Position numbers and translations under genes: made by a program
The notes under the pieces: generated by a model
The model's input: the letters and a program-made list of their open reading frames with translations, nothing else
What the model was told of the DNA's origin: nothing
Database searches by the model: none
In this document: piece by piece, positions 23,516 to 34,668 of the stretch
How positions within the stretch are numbered: position 1 is the stretch's first letter
Layout: every line of letters starts with the position of its first letter
Assembly: GCA_959347315.1 (NCBI GenBank)
Contig: OY365810.1
Location: forward strand, 20,560,081-20,624,080
Reading direction: 5' to 3'
Length of the DNA: 64,000 bases
Source: Bimastos eiseni
Lineage: Eukaryota; Annelida; Clitellata; Crassiclitellata; Lumbricidae

Positions 23516-26500
23516 GAATGGGAGACAGCGAGTTAACTGTTGGAGCATAATTTCGAATTATATGTTGTCAGAGTGATTTCTCATCTTCTTGTATTATAAT
23601 TGTCATCATTTCGTACTCTGTAAATGTTTCTTCACCAACAGCAGAGTCTTTCCTGCTCCTCTGTTGAGATCTTACATTTGTACATATGTCTGTATATGTG
23701 TGTGGTCCCGTTTTTTCTTTTCATTTATTTAATTCAGTCCCAGAGTCCATTTTCATTGTAAAATCGATTGTGCATGAGAATTTTTTATGTCCAAGAATTT
23801 TCCATTAACCCCTTTCCCATTTTGGTGTTTGCCAGTCAAGTGTATCTGGTTATATTCCATTTGAGTAGTTTACACTTCCTTATGTATCTAAACATTTACT
23901 TGTATAGTCTTTGCTTTATATTGCTCCTTCATTTGCTTTGTTTAAATGGATGAAACAGTTATAGTAACTTTGTAATCTTCAAAAATGTTGGTGTAGAGTT
24001 ATTATTTTATTGACCTGAAATGGTTCCGTCTTTGCACTTCACTTAAGTACGACAGTTCCAAGAGACTGATGCAGGTCTTCGTTTGTGCTTATTAGTTATT
24101 CTGGTTGCCAATTTTTCTGGTTTGGGCTTCATGTCTTGTTGTATTATAGCACAAGTATTAGATTGCACTAAACCGAATGAGCAGTTTCTCCCTGTGCATT
24201 GAACTTCAGGTTGTATGTTTTCAGTTAATCTGCTTTCATTTGTTTATCCTGTGGCTGTTTTAGAAGTACCAGTAATGCTAGTGTTATTAGATCTGTCAGT
24301 TCATCAGGGACAGATGTCTGCTTGGTATACTGCATAATAAGTTGCACTTCTTTGCGATTCATTTGAACTCATGTCTTTCAGTTAAATATATTTTAGGGCC
24401 AGTAATTATGTTATCTTTGTTTTAAAGCAGAGTTATCTTTTGAATAAAGCAGAGAATAAGAAAAATGTTTAGAATATATTCAGTGCTTGTAGAGGGTTCT
24501 GAGAGGAAATGATATATGCATATTCAGATACCTGCATTCATTTATTATTAATCAGCTATCTTACTTATTAAGAAATCTGGGTATCATGTCATATATCTAT
24601 CCACTCATGTGACGTCCTGTGTCTGATTGTTAAAGTATACAATGAATGGTCTTAGAGCTAATGTATTGTAATTCATTGCTGCACAGAGCAAGTTTAGAGC
24701 AGTTGTGCTGCAGTCCTGTTAAATAGTTGTCCTGTGGTACAAACAGTTGATTGGCATGGAAAGAAAATTGCAGATGCTATCTATTTGTTGAGAATAGTTG
24801 AATGAATTGAGTTCTACTCAGTTTGTCTCTGTCTTCTTGTTCTGTCTCAGCGGCTGAATGATCCTTCAACTTTAGGAGGGATGATGACACTGGTGATGAC
24901 AAGTGTCTTACCTTTACCATGCCTCATTGTGCTTGTGGTTCTTAAGGACCTTTACCATGCCTCATTGTTCTTGTGGTTCTTATGGACCTTTACCATGCCT
25001 CATTGTTCTTGTGGTTCTTAAGGACCTTTACCATGCCTCATGGTTCTTATGGTCCTTCTTTGCAGTCTGATCCTTTCGAGTCTATTTCATTTAAAAACTT
25101 GTTCAACTTTGTGAGGTTTCTGTGAGTGCTATATAAATATTCAGATGCATAGATACCTACATAGTGTTTATGATATCTCATCATAAGGCAATGTGAATAA
25201 GTTATGTTTTGTAGCTTCATGTATGAAGGACGCTATTCCTATAAAGTTCACCACAAAGATAAAGGACTTGAAGCCACCTATTGTGAAGCAGTTTTTCTGG
25301 TTCTACTTTATAAAGTCATAGCTACCATTTCTCCTATGAGTCCCAATGCTTGTATAACATATCATTTTAATAATAAAAACTGTTTTTTCAATTGTGATTT
25401 TGGCTTGAAATATGACCAAACCAGCTGTTTGTAATGCTGATTTAAGACCAGAAGGAGTTGTTAAAAATAATTTGGGATAATTTGACATCGTCCTCTTTCT
25501 TGTATTTAAAGTTATAATTTGACATTTTGCTAGTATAGATGTGAACATAGAAGATCAGCCATGGCTCATAGCTATGGTCCCTTGTTCTCCATCTACTCAC
25601 TCTCAAATTCATCGCTGGTAACCCCTCCTCCTCTTTTGCTTTTCTCAAAACCTATTTCTTCTCCTGTTACCTTGTGCACTGATGCTCCTGTGAACGTACG
25701 GTTCACCCTAAAAGAGGCATTATATAAACGTTTGAATACAATGCAATTTGAACCCTTGTACTTTGAACATAGTTCCATGCATGTGTTTGTGTGTGTGAGA
25801 TATATATTCCAAGTAGATTTCTTGTTTTAGAAGTGAAAATAATTTCTAGAGATGAGTTTGACGTTAGACAAATAATACCGATCATGATAGAATAAATTAA
25901 GAATGAATCAGTTCCCCATTCTATTCTTTATCCCTTCAACAATGAGAGTATAGTAAAAGTGACTGTGTATCCAATGCAACTTGTTGTTTAAGTGTTAAAA
26001 CAGAACATTTGACTGGATATAAAGGCCAAGTGAAGGAGGTTGTCTTTGCCATGGCCTGGCTCTGCATCTAAATAATTCATGTTTTCCTGGTAATCATAGA
26101 AACTTAATAGATGTGTTGATGCCGTTACTCAATAGAAATTGGCTTCTTCCCTGTTACTAAGAATCTACTGACTTGTTAAGCATTTATCTTTGCCATTAGT
26201 AGTATTATTGTTCTATGTAATTACTGTCAGTGGGAGAAATTTGTACTATCATAGCTTTTTAATTTGCAGTTGTATAGTCAATTTATATTGATTGTGATGG
26301 AGAGGTGATTTTATTTAGTCTAAGTGAACAATAAATAACTATATATGCCAATTGGATGTTCTGCGCTGAAAGAAATAAAGCCATGTTCTAAAAGCACATT
26401 AAACCTATGTTGTGATATTTATAGCTACTGTCAACAACTGTTGCTGTTTTGTTCACCTTCTCTAAAGATATGTTCATCTTTTTATATATGGTATAATGTT

Positions 26501-26627
26501 GTAAAAGTTTGTCAGATGCAAATGTGTCCTTCACCATGTTTGTGAAGGGTACTAAGCTGTGCAGGATGTTGATTGGTGTTTAGGACGAAGAGCAACCAGG
26601 ATTCTAATATTCTAGTCCAGTGGTTCT
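23516..26627. other. Spacer or long 3' UTR downstream of syndecan
   Basis: No gene recognised. Holds a 38-bp tandem repeat (24905-25055) and two LINE-type 3' tails: GAGTGCTATATAAATATTCA near 25115 and GAGGCATTATATAAACGTTT near 25712. The latter follows a decayed SYGPLFSIYSLSNSSL polymerase C-terminus. Confidence 0.5.
24905..25055 (+). repeat. 38-bp tandem repeat, about 4 copies
   Basis: Unit begins CCTTTACCATGCCTCATTGT; copies differ at single bases and the last is shortened. Confidence 0.85.
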
Positions 26628-26961
26628 TAACCAGGGGTGCTGGCACCCTAAGGGGTGTGAGGTTCAGTTGAGGTGCGAGTAGAAGGCCCAGCATTTTTGT
26701 GGCTCCGCACTTTGACTCGTTAAAATGATTTTATTGTTTATATTTTTGAGTATTTGTGTCAATAAACAGTTAATAAATCTTACTACTAGTAATTAGTTAT
26801 TAGTGGACTAGTTCTAGCAATTGGTAAATTAATGAAGTAGTAGTGGCTGATAATTTGATCTGAAGATTCAAGGTTTTCTTTTTGTCCTCAGTGCTGTGGG
26901 TGTGGGATCGAATATCAAGACCTTAGGGTGTGCCAACATAGATATATGTTAAGAACCACTA
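26628..26961. mobile_element. hAT-type element with CAGTGGTTCTTAACC ends
   Basis: Starts CAGTGGTTCTTAACCAGGGG and ends ATGTTAAGAACCACTA. The flanks TTCTAGTC and CTCTTGTC are an imperfect (6/8) target duplication. This terminal sequence is widespread among animal hAT MITEs. No coding capacity. Confidence 0.75.
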
Positions 26962-28056
26962 CTCTTGTCTAATGCTGCATTATATATCTGTAGTTGGATT
27001 GTTTACTGTTAAATTAGAGGTTGTTGACTGGCAGGGCACAATTTAATCCAGTTACTGTTTTCTTATGTTGGATTCTGTGCTTGAATTTTAGAATAGCATT
27101 TGGGCAGGAACTGCTAAACTTCTTGTTTCTCCATGTACCAAAGCATCTGGTTTATCAACCCTACACACTACTACAGATTTTTATTACTTGCACAAATTTA
27201 TAGAATTAATTCATGAAAATATTGACACAAGTGCACTGCCCAGTGCCTGTTGATTCTTACCTATATCCCTTGTGATTTCTGACATTCCTGTAGTCTTACC
27301 TCGCATTTGTACAAGTCCGATTTCCATAGTAAACTGTTTTTATTTATCTTGTGAAATTAGACAGATGGCATTAGTCGTGTTGCTTTGAAATACTTCTGTG
27401 ATAAATGGTGACCGAGTGGACTGATGCGGTTTCTGTCTTTGGTTACACATCACTTCTTCTCACAATATTGGTCTTTTCTCTAACTCATTGTTTTTTATTG
27501 GACAATTACAACCTGCTTTTGAGTATTTGTGACTAAGTCCAGTATAAATGGTGGCACTGAAAAATGATCCACTATTTAACCGGAAATAGTGAGCTTTAGT
27601 TGAAGCTATCACTGCGACCGGTGAAATAACGATTTCTGTTAACCTGAAACAAATGATGATTTCTTTAATTCCTGTAGTTGTGTGGTGTTGTGTTGTTTTC
27701 ATTGCTTTAGAACACACTACTTGGAAGCTGCTTGAACATGACTTGATGTTTATTTAGTATATTAATATGTGCACATTTTATTGTCCATGTCATTTCTTCA
27801 AAGGTTAATATGATTCTTGCCTGTATCCCTAGTGAGTTCTTATATCTTGATTGTAAAGATGCTGTATCATAAATTGTAGCTTATTTGAGTAATTTGTCAC
27901 TGGCCTGTTTTAGCAGTGTGTATTGAACTCCTGTTTAGTTTAGTTTGGATTGTTTTCTTCAAACTCATTATGTTCATTTGTTTCCTATCCTTCTGTTCCT
28001 GTTAGGCTTAAGAGTTCCAGAATTATGTTTTTCAACAGTTCTAACAATTCGTTGAT

Positions 28057-28554
28057 TGAGAATTATCTTGGCAAATCTCCAAAATCGAAAATTCCGTGAA
28101 ACACTAGTTTAAAGTTTTGGTGGGAAAGCGACGTGTGAGAATTATCTAGGCAAATATCCACAATAGAAATTTATTAACGAATGTTTTCATTTAAATGTTC
28201 ATGGATACAGTGTGAATTTTTTAAGGAAAAGTTTTTAGATTGTCTGGATGTACCACACTATAATCCAGCCACTCACAGTGTTATACTGTTGGATCTCCTG
28301 TGTCCAATCATTGATGATCTTTTTCTGGACATACGACAAAGACACTGCTTCACCGTGCAGACTTCATACAACTCTGGAGGTACAATAAACGGTGTCTGGA
28401 TGCAGGAGATACGATAGTTTTTGATGAATATCTTTAAAACGACATGTCATATCTCTTAGTTATTTAAACTGAAGGAAGATAGCATATTGCCCACTACATA
28501 TCAACTCTAAACGCATTTTCCAAAAAAAGTGGAGATACGACAAGATAATTCTCA
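28057..28554. mobile_element. MITE-like element with GAGAATTATCTTG inverted ends
   Basis: Left end TGAGAATTATCTTGGCAAAT with CTCCA just inside; right end TGGAGATACGACAAGATAATTCTCA. They pair over about 18 bp with gaps. A third internal copy (TGAGAATTATCTAGGC) lies at about 28137. Target duplication is unclear. Confidence 0.45.
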
Positions 28555-29034
28555 CATGATGAATTTTTTTTGATTTCTTCTAAATGAAATATGTGTTCTT
28601 TTGTACTCCTTAATTATGGTAATAGATTTGTTCTTGTTAGGTCTTAGTTTAAAGAAAATTTTACCATAATGTTAATTAATTAAGCAAACTACATTATGCA
28701 ACTGGATACTTAACTGTATTAAATGCTCTTAAGTAGTCTGTGCTGAGATGCTTCGATTGGATGTCAACTTAAGCTACACAGTTAGTATGTGAACTTCTAT
28801 GTACCAAAGGCAAAATTTGAACTTCATGACCTAGATACTGTAGATGTATTTATTATGAAATAAACTATATAAACTTTTCTCTTTGCAGCTGTTAATAATG
28901 TCACTTCTTATTATTAGCCACTTATTATTAATATTCTACAAAGCACAAGATAACATAACTGAAATACACCGCAATTGTATTAGTAACTTCTATTACGCTT
29001 GCATCAGATGATGATGATCATCATCATCAGGATC

Positions 29035-30070
29035 CATGGGCTGAAAGCCCATAGGTGTCCACTGCAGATTTGACCATTGTTCTCCATGCTCCTCTGTCTT
29101 GGGTTAGCCATATTAAGTTATGTATATTGGTTCCACACCAGTCTTCAATGTTTTCTAGCCATTCTCCGTCTTCAAGGTCTTCCTCTTTTTCTTGTTCCAT
29201 ACATAACTCCTGTCATTACACTCTTTATTTTTCTCTCATTATCCATAAAAAGTACATGTACTACAAATGTGTCCAAATAGTCCCAATTTTCATTTGATTA
29301 TGGCTTGCATGATATTCTCTTTGATGTTTAGTCTTCTTCTTACTTCAATGTTTGTTATTTTTTGTGTCCAGTTCAATTGCAATATCCTTCTGTAACAGTA
29401 CATTTCAAACGCTAGTATTATTCTTATATCTGCTTTCTTTATAACCCAGGTCTCACAGGCATATAGTGCTGTACTAAATACGCATGTTTTCATTATCCTC
29501 AGTTTGGGTCGCGGTGGAGTAGTGGGATGTTCGGTGCCTTGCATTCGAAGGATCGCAGGTTCGAACCTACCCCTATTCACTGCGTAGCAACCGGGACAAG
29601 TTGCTCACTCATAATTGTCTGTGAGGAAGGCAATGGGAAACCACTTCACTCATCTCATCCCTGGGTGGCATAAAGCCAATGGACCTGTCTTTGATCAGAG
29701 CACTCATCATCATCAGTTTGGTATGGTATCTTATTGTCTTACTTCTCCATATGGTGTTAAAGCTCATTTTGCTTTATTAATTCTTCTCTTTATTTCCATT
29801 GTGCAATTGTTGTCCGAAGTCATTAGGCTCCCCAGGTGTATGAATTCTTTAATTCTTTTTCAATTACTTCTTTTCCAATTGTAATTTCCTTTTCTATATA
29901 ATTCTCCTCAAACACCAGTGTTTTTGTCTTTCCTATGTTTATATTCAGACTGACATGCCTTCCTGCTCTATCCGACAAGCAAACACTTCCTTGCTTCACA
30001 GCTCTCTTCTATTAGGTCAATGTCATCAGCAAATCTCAAGTTATTAATCATCTCTCCTTGTAATGCTATC
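29035..30070 (-). mobile_element. Degenerate LINE (reverse transcriptase), interrupted by a SINE
   Basis: On the minus strand the codons at about 30020-30040 read NLRFADD, an FADD catalytic core, followed by a decayed thumb and C-terminal region (STALYACETW, QLNWTQKITN) down to about 29300. Frameshifted throughout. The low-coordinate end has a GAT/ATC microsatellite. A SINE at 29508-29712 splits it. Confidence 0.7.
29508..29712 (+). mobile_element. tRNA-derived SINE with 9-bp target duplication
   Basis: Duplication TCAGTTTGG at 29499-29507 and 29713-29721. The tRNA-like head has an A box near TGGAGTAGTGG and a B box CAGGTTCGAACCTACC. The 3' tail is a short ATC repeat. Inserted in the LINE remnant at 29035-30070. 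Confidence 0.85.
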
Positions 30071-30131
30071 CATCATTCAACAACTGATACTGGGGATATC
30101 AGTGAAGCAAATTTAGACTGCTACGCTTAGG

Positions 30132-30368
30132 CAGGGACGTCATTTCAGCTTTTTTCAGAGGGGCGAGCAAACATTTTTCTGGCGACGGGGGGGCGGTGTT
30201 TTCAGTGATACCAAAATGTTAATACATCAAATTCAATGAGATTTGTTATTAAATAATTATATGGCTATTAAATTATGACCTTGTATGGATATTTACATGC
30301 ACTATAATCTAAATATGAAAATTCAGAGGGGCAAATGCACCCCTGCAACCCCCCCAATGACGTCACTG
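30132..30368. mobile_element. Short non-autonomous hAT-type element
   Basis: Perfect 8-bp duplication CGCTTAGG (30124-30131 and 30369-30376). Ends are CAGGGACGTCATT and AATGACGTCACTG. 237 bp, non-coding. Confidence 0.88.
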
Positions 30369-30559
30369 CGCTTAGGGACCTATAGGCAGTCCCATCTGTT
30401 GAACTGACGAAGATGGTGGTATAACTTGCAATCATTTGTCTACAAATTCATGTAGGTATTTGTACTGCAGTTTGTCAGTTTGAATCGTTAAGCACGAATA
30501 TCATTATTTTGCTTTCAGTGTTAAACATTTTGATCGATGTATGAAAATGGATCGTCTGT

Positions 30560-32200
30560 AGTCTTCTGTTCTTAAACATGCTGTCCCTAAATCCTCCATG
30601 ATCGACATCATACCTACATCACGTATTGTTTCTTGCTCTGATGTTTTCTTCTACCTTATCACACATTTGGCTAACTTGTCTTTGCTTTAAATCTGCTTTA
30701 GGCACACCTTTACTTAAAAAAACTGACCTGGACATGAACAGCCAGGTTAAACTTGAGACCATCTCCAATCTCAATAATGTTTCAAAATTTCTTTAAAAAA
30801 TTATTTTCCTTGTGCAGATTAAAAAACATATAACTTCATCTCCTAACTTTTGTCCTTACCAATCATCCTACTGTCAAGGCTAATCGATTAGGGTTGCCAA
30901 CTCTGCTCAATTCAAGCCTATTCCGGGACATTTTTCAGTTTCTCCTGTGATAAATGGCGAATCGCTCAGATTTCCAACTCTGAACAAACCCATTCCCAGT
31001 TTCCACTATCATGAATGATTTATGCAGTTCATTGTTCACATCCATGAGAAACGGAAGCTGGCCTAAAATGTCGACAAACTTCTGGAGCAGAAACATTGGG
31101 AGAGTTAGGTTCACAGGATTTTGGTGGAGAGGTGAGAATGATGCTGCATAGCTTAGCACTGGTAATGGGAACAGTCTGCAGTCAATAGTCCCCCACCCTA
31201 GGGAGGAAAACCGGTTGGGTAGAGTCAGCGGTGTCCTGTTGAATGCTGGCGATCTTAGCGGCAAAGGAAGCTAAAACTTCATCAGCTGTGAAAAATGGAG
31301 CATCTGTCAGCCCGGCGCCGGCCAAGAATGACGTCAAATATGGCCCATAAATGCTTAGCCTTCACGCTGACGACGATCTTCACGTCCCAATAGTACTTAT
31401 TTCCTTGTCCCAGAAATGATGATGATCCACCATTGAGAATTAAGATGTTACAATATAGTTCTGGTAATGTTGCTTGAATTTGAATAATCACAATCTTTTG
31501 TATAGTTACTTAGCCTACCTATTCCTGGATTCCGGGACAAATTAAGTATTGCCCGGGACACGGGGCGGCTTGGGTCGATTCCGGAACTGTCTCGGCCATT
31601 CTGGGACAGTTGGCAACCCTATAATCGACTGGAGCTGTTTTTGCCTTTATGCTGGACAACATAATCTTATCTATTTATGCTGGAAAGGCATTATATCTAA
31701 TTATATCTGAACCTTGGTTACTGCTTTGGCACCTTCGACCACCAGGTAGACCCTACTACTTTCTTGTTTCAGTAAAAGTGTTGATGTGTCAGGGACTGTC
31801 TTAACACAATTCAAAGTCGAAAGTGCACTAAAAGTTACTGGAAAACCAATACAGCTGCATTGGCTTCCTATTAAATTCTAAATAAGATTTAAACTAGTCT
31901 GTTTGACCTACTTCAAGCACTTTCACCTACTTTCAACCACTATTATCTCTGTATATCCCACCCAGCAGTCTGCAGCAATCTTTATAAGTTGGGTATTTTG
32001 ACTGAGCTCGATGTAGCTCTGTCAAGGGCTCTTGCTGTACATGCCATGTTTTTGTTCCAAGGAATATCCACCAATTGATGTTCAGGCTCTATTTCTTAGT
32101 CTGAGAAATGCGTCAAAACTCATTGCTTCTCGTTGGCTTTCAAACATCTGATAAACGCACCTTTTTTCTTATTTCAGAAATGATTGTTGAATGATGCTGT
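30560..32200 (+). mobile_element. CR1/L2-like LINE remnant, split by a hAT element
   Basis: Before the split: PLLKKTDLDMN and SPNFCPYQSSY (finger region). After it: STGAVFAFMLDN, a frameshifted palm, then LHWLPIKF and a decayed C-terminus to about 32190. Many stops and frameshifts. The interruption is 30889-31621. Confidence 0.65.
30889..31621. mobile_element. Non-autonomous hAT-type element with TAGGGTTGCCAACT ends
   Basis: Ends TAGGGTTGCCAACTCTGC and GGGACAGTTGGCAACCCTA. Flanked by TAATCGAT (30881-30888) and TAATCGAC (31622-31629), 7 of 8 bases identical. It splits the LINE at 30560-32200. Internal open frames do not resemble a transposase. Confidence 0.85.
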
Positions 32201-34051
32201 GAATATATAACTCAATGCAGTCAATGCCACAAAATGTAGACTGTTGACAATATTGTCAACAGATGCAGATTACAGAATAATTTTGGCTTTTTTTCTTCAT
32301 AAAAAGTCTGCTATGTTTTGATGTCATAGTTGTTTACTTGAATGTCACCATTCATTCCTTTGAGATAGCATGCAAGCATAAACTTATTATCATCTATTTC
32401 TATCGTCTATTGCTACTATGTCATGTAATTTTATATGATCTGCCAATGTTCTCGATTAATATGAACACCAACTCTTTAGTCATGATAGGCACATAAATGC
32501 AAAAGTGGTTTACTCATCTGGATGGAATATATACCAAATGGGAGCAGATATAGAACTCTGTAGAGGAAATAGAAAATTTTACATCAAGAACAGTGTAAAA
32601 AAGAATAACATGCTATTTTACATAAGCTATATTAGTTTGTAGATGTACATGGCATGTACTTGTAAACTTTCATTTCTAAATATGAATAGTATGACCAAAA
32701 ACTTGAAGAAGCTGCAGTAGGCCATACATTTTCTACAAAATGCTACTTTGGTAAATCAGAAACTATCGTCTGTCACAGGTGTATTGTAAAATCAAGAACT
32801 ATGTCAAGGTTCAGTGTCACAGGTGCCTAATCCTGCCAAAATTATTTGAATGGAATGAACAAGTCAGTTATTAAACTTGATATATAAGAAGCTCCTGAAA
32901 AGTTAATTAGCCAAAGTCATGTATAAGCTACCATTTATTTTTGTTAATTACACATAATATTTCCCAGCTAAATTTATTTAGCTGTTCTGACGAAATAAAA
33001 TATTAACAATACAGACACATTTTAACAAGTTTTAACACTATATAAAATTGATAAAGCAGAAATATAGTCAGCGATTTGGTTTTTAGTTCTGATTTTAATA
33101 TTTCATAACTTAATATGTCTGAACACTTGGAACAGAATTTAAGTATACTAAAAAATAAAAAATTCCATCAGCTATTTGCAACCATCCAAACAAATTGCAA
33201 ACAACTGGCATCCCTTCTGAATCCTTCTTTAAATCAACAGACTTTGTCATACAGACTTGTGCATACATCTGCAAATAAATGTGTAATTATGTCTACATTT
33301 GCCTATTTATAAAATATATAAGCTAATCTGTACATCATAATTAGACATTAAGCTAGTGTATGTACACAATCTGTTGAGATGCCTTTTTCTACTCTTGGGA
33401 GTTTTTGCTATGGGAGCCCTACTGAATGGCCACTGCTGTGAGTGGCATTATATAATGCATAGCAAAAGCCATTAAACAACTGTTCCATATTTTTTCTTGC
33501 AGGAGTATTCACCTGCAATCTTCGACAGATCATTTGATCTTAGATTCTGTGTCAGTGAAGTTGTTAATCTATAGTCTCTTTTCTTGAAGTTCCTCAGTAA
33601 ACACATGATATTCCTTCTACAGATGAGAGTTTTGCACTACATTTGATGGTTTTGTTACCTTTACATTACCAGTCATAAACTGAGATGCACATACATTGCT
33701 TAGGGCAAGCACATCCTTTTATGGAAAGGAATGTTCTGCTCTCATGGTCTTTTAGCTCTGCCATTCTGCAACCATCATCTGTTTTGTTTCTGGCCAAATT
33801 ATACTAATCTCCTTGAATGAATTCTTTACCTACTCATGTTGACAGCTCTTCTACTAATATGCAAATATCTATAAAAATCTTAGGACATTTTTGAGCTTCT
33901 TATATAATTGTAAGTATTTCTTTTGAATTCTTGAATTCTAGAAATATTGCAGAAATTGCTACAGAATCAAGCTAAGTTTGAGCCAATAGTTTATTATTCT
34001 GATCATAAAATGCCAGATGTGTTGGCAACAAATAATAGAAGAAGTTAAAAA
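32201..34051. other. Spacer between the convergent genes
   Basis: AT-rich, with no exon or element recognised. Confidence 0.5.
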
Positions 34052-34057
34052 TTTATT
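34052..34057 (-). terminator. ZMYND8: Candidate ZMYND8 polyadenylation signal
   Basis: AATAAA on the minus strand, about 610 bp beyond the ZMYND8 stop codon. It would put the 34387-34500 repeat in the 3' UTR. Confidence 0.35.
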
Positions 34058-34386
34058 TTAAAAAAGTCACTACCCATGATACAGTCATTTTCTTATACAG
34101 TCAAACAAGAGTGAACAATTAAACAGTTCTTCACAATAATTACATTATATTACATTACAGCTAGGCAAAGCCTCAAAAGATCTATTAACACGACAGGTCC
34201 AGAAAATACCATTAATTGCTTGTACTAGTTATTAACCAAGAATCATATGAACACACAAAACAGTTACGTATTCAGTTATAAATCTTTTTCGGCAAATCTC
34301 AAATAAACAGAGCTGGAAATGGTTCTCTTTGGTATATTGTATTCGAATAAGACAAACTGGAATTGTTTATAAATCCTCCACTGAAA

Positions 34387-34500
34387 ACATAGAGTTAATG
34401 GTTTAAACATAGAGTTAATGGTTTAAACATAGAGTTAATGGTTTAAACATAGAGTTAATGGTTTAAACAGAGTTAATGGTTTAAACATAGAGTTAATGGT
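34387..34500. repeat. 20-bp tandem repeat, about 6 copies
   Basis: Unit ACATAGAGTTAATGGTTTAA; one copy is 2 bp shorter. It contains the palindrome GTTTAAAC at unit joints. Probably transcribed in the ZMYND8 3' UTR. Confidence 0.9.
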
Positions 34501-34668
34501 TCTCTTTGTACATATTATAATAATGGTAGATTGAAATAGAACAAGATAAACCACAATTGTTTATCATAAACACTGCTGCATCTTCCACTGAAAACATGGA
34601 TAGAATTAATGGTTTAAACCATTGGTGTAACAGTGCACATATATGACAGACAGTTGAAAACGTTAAGG

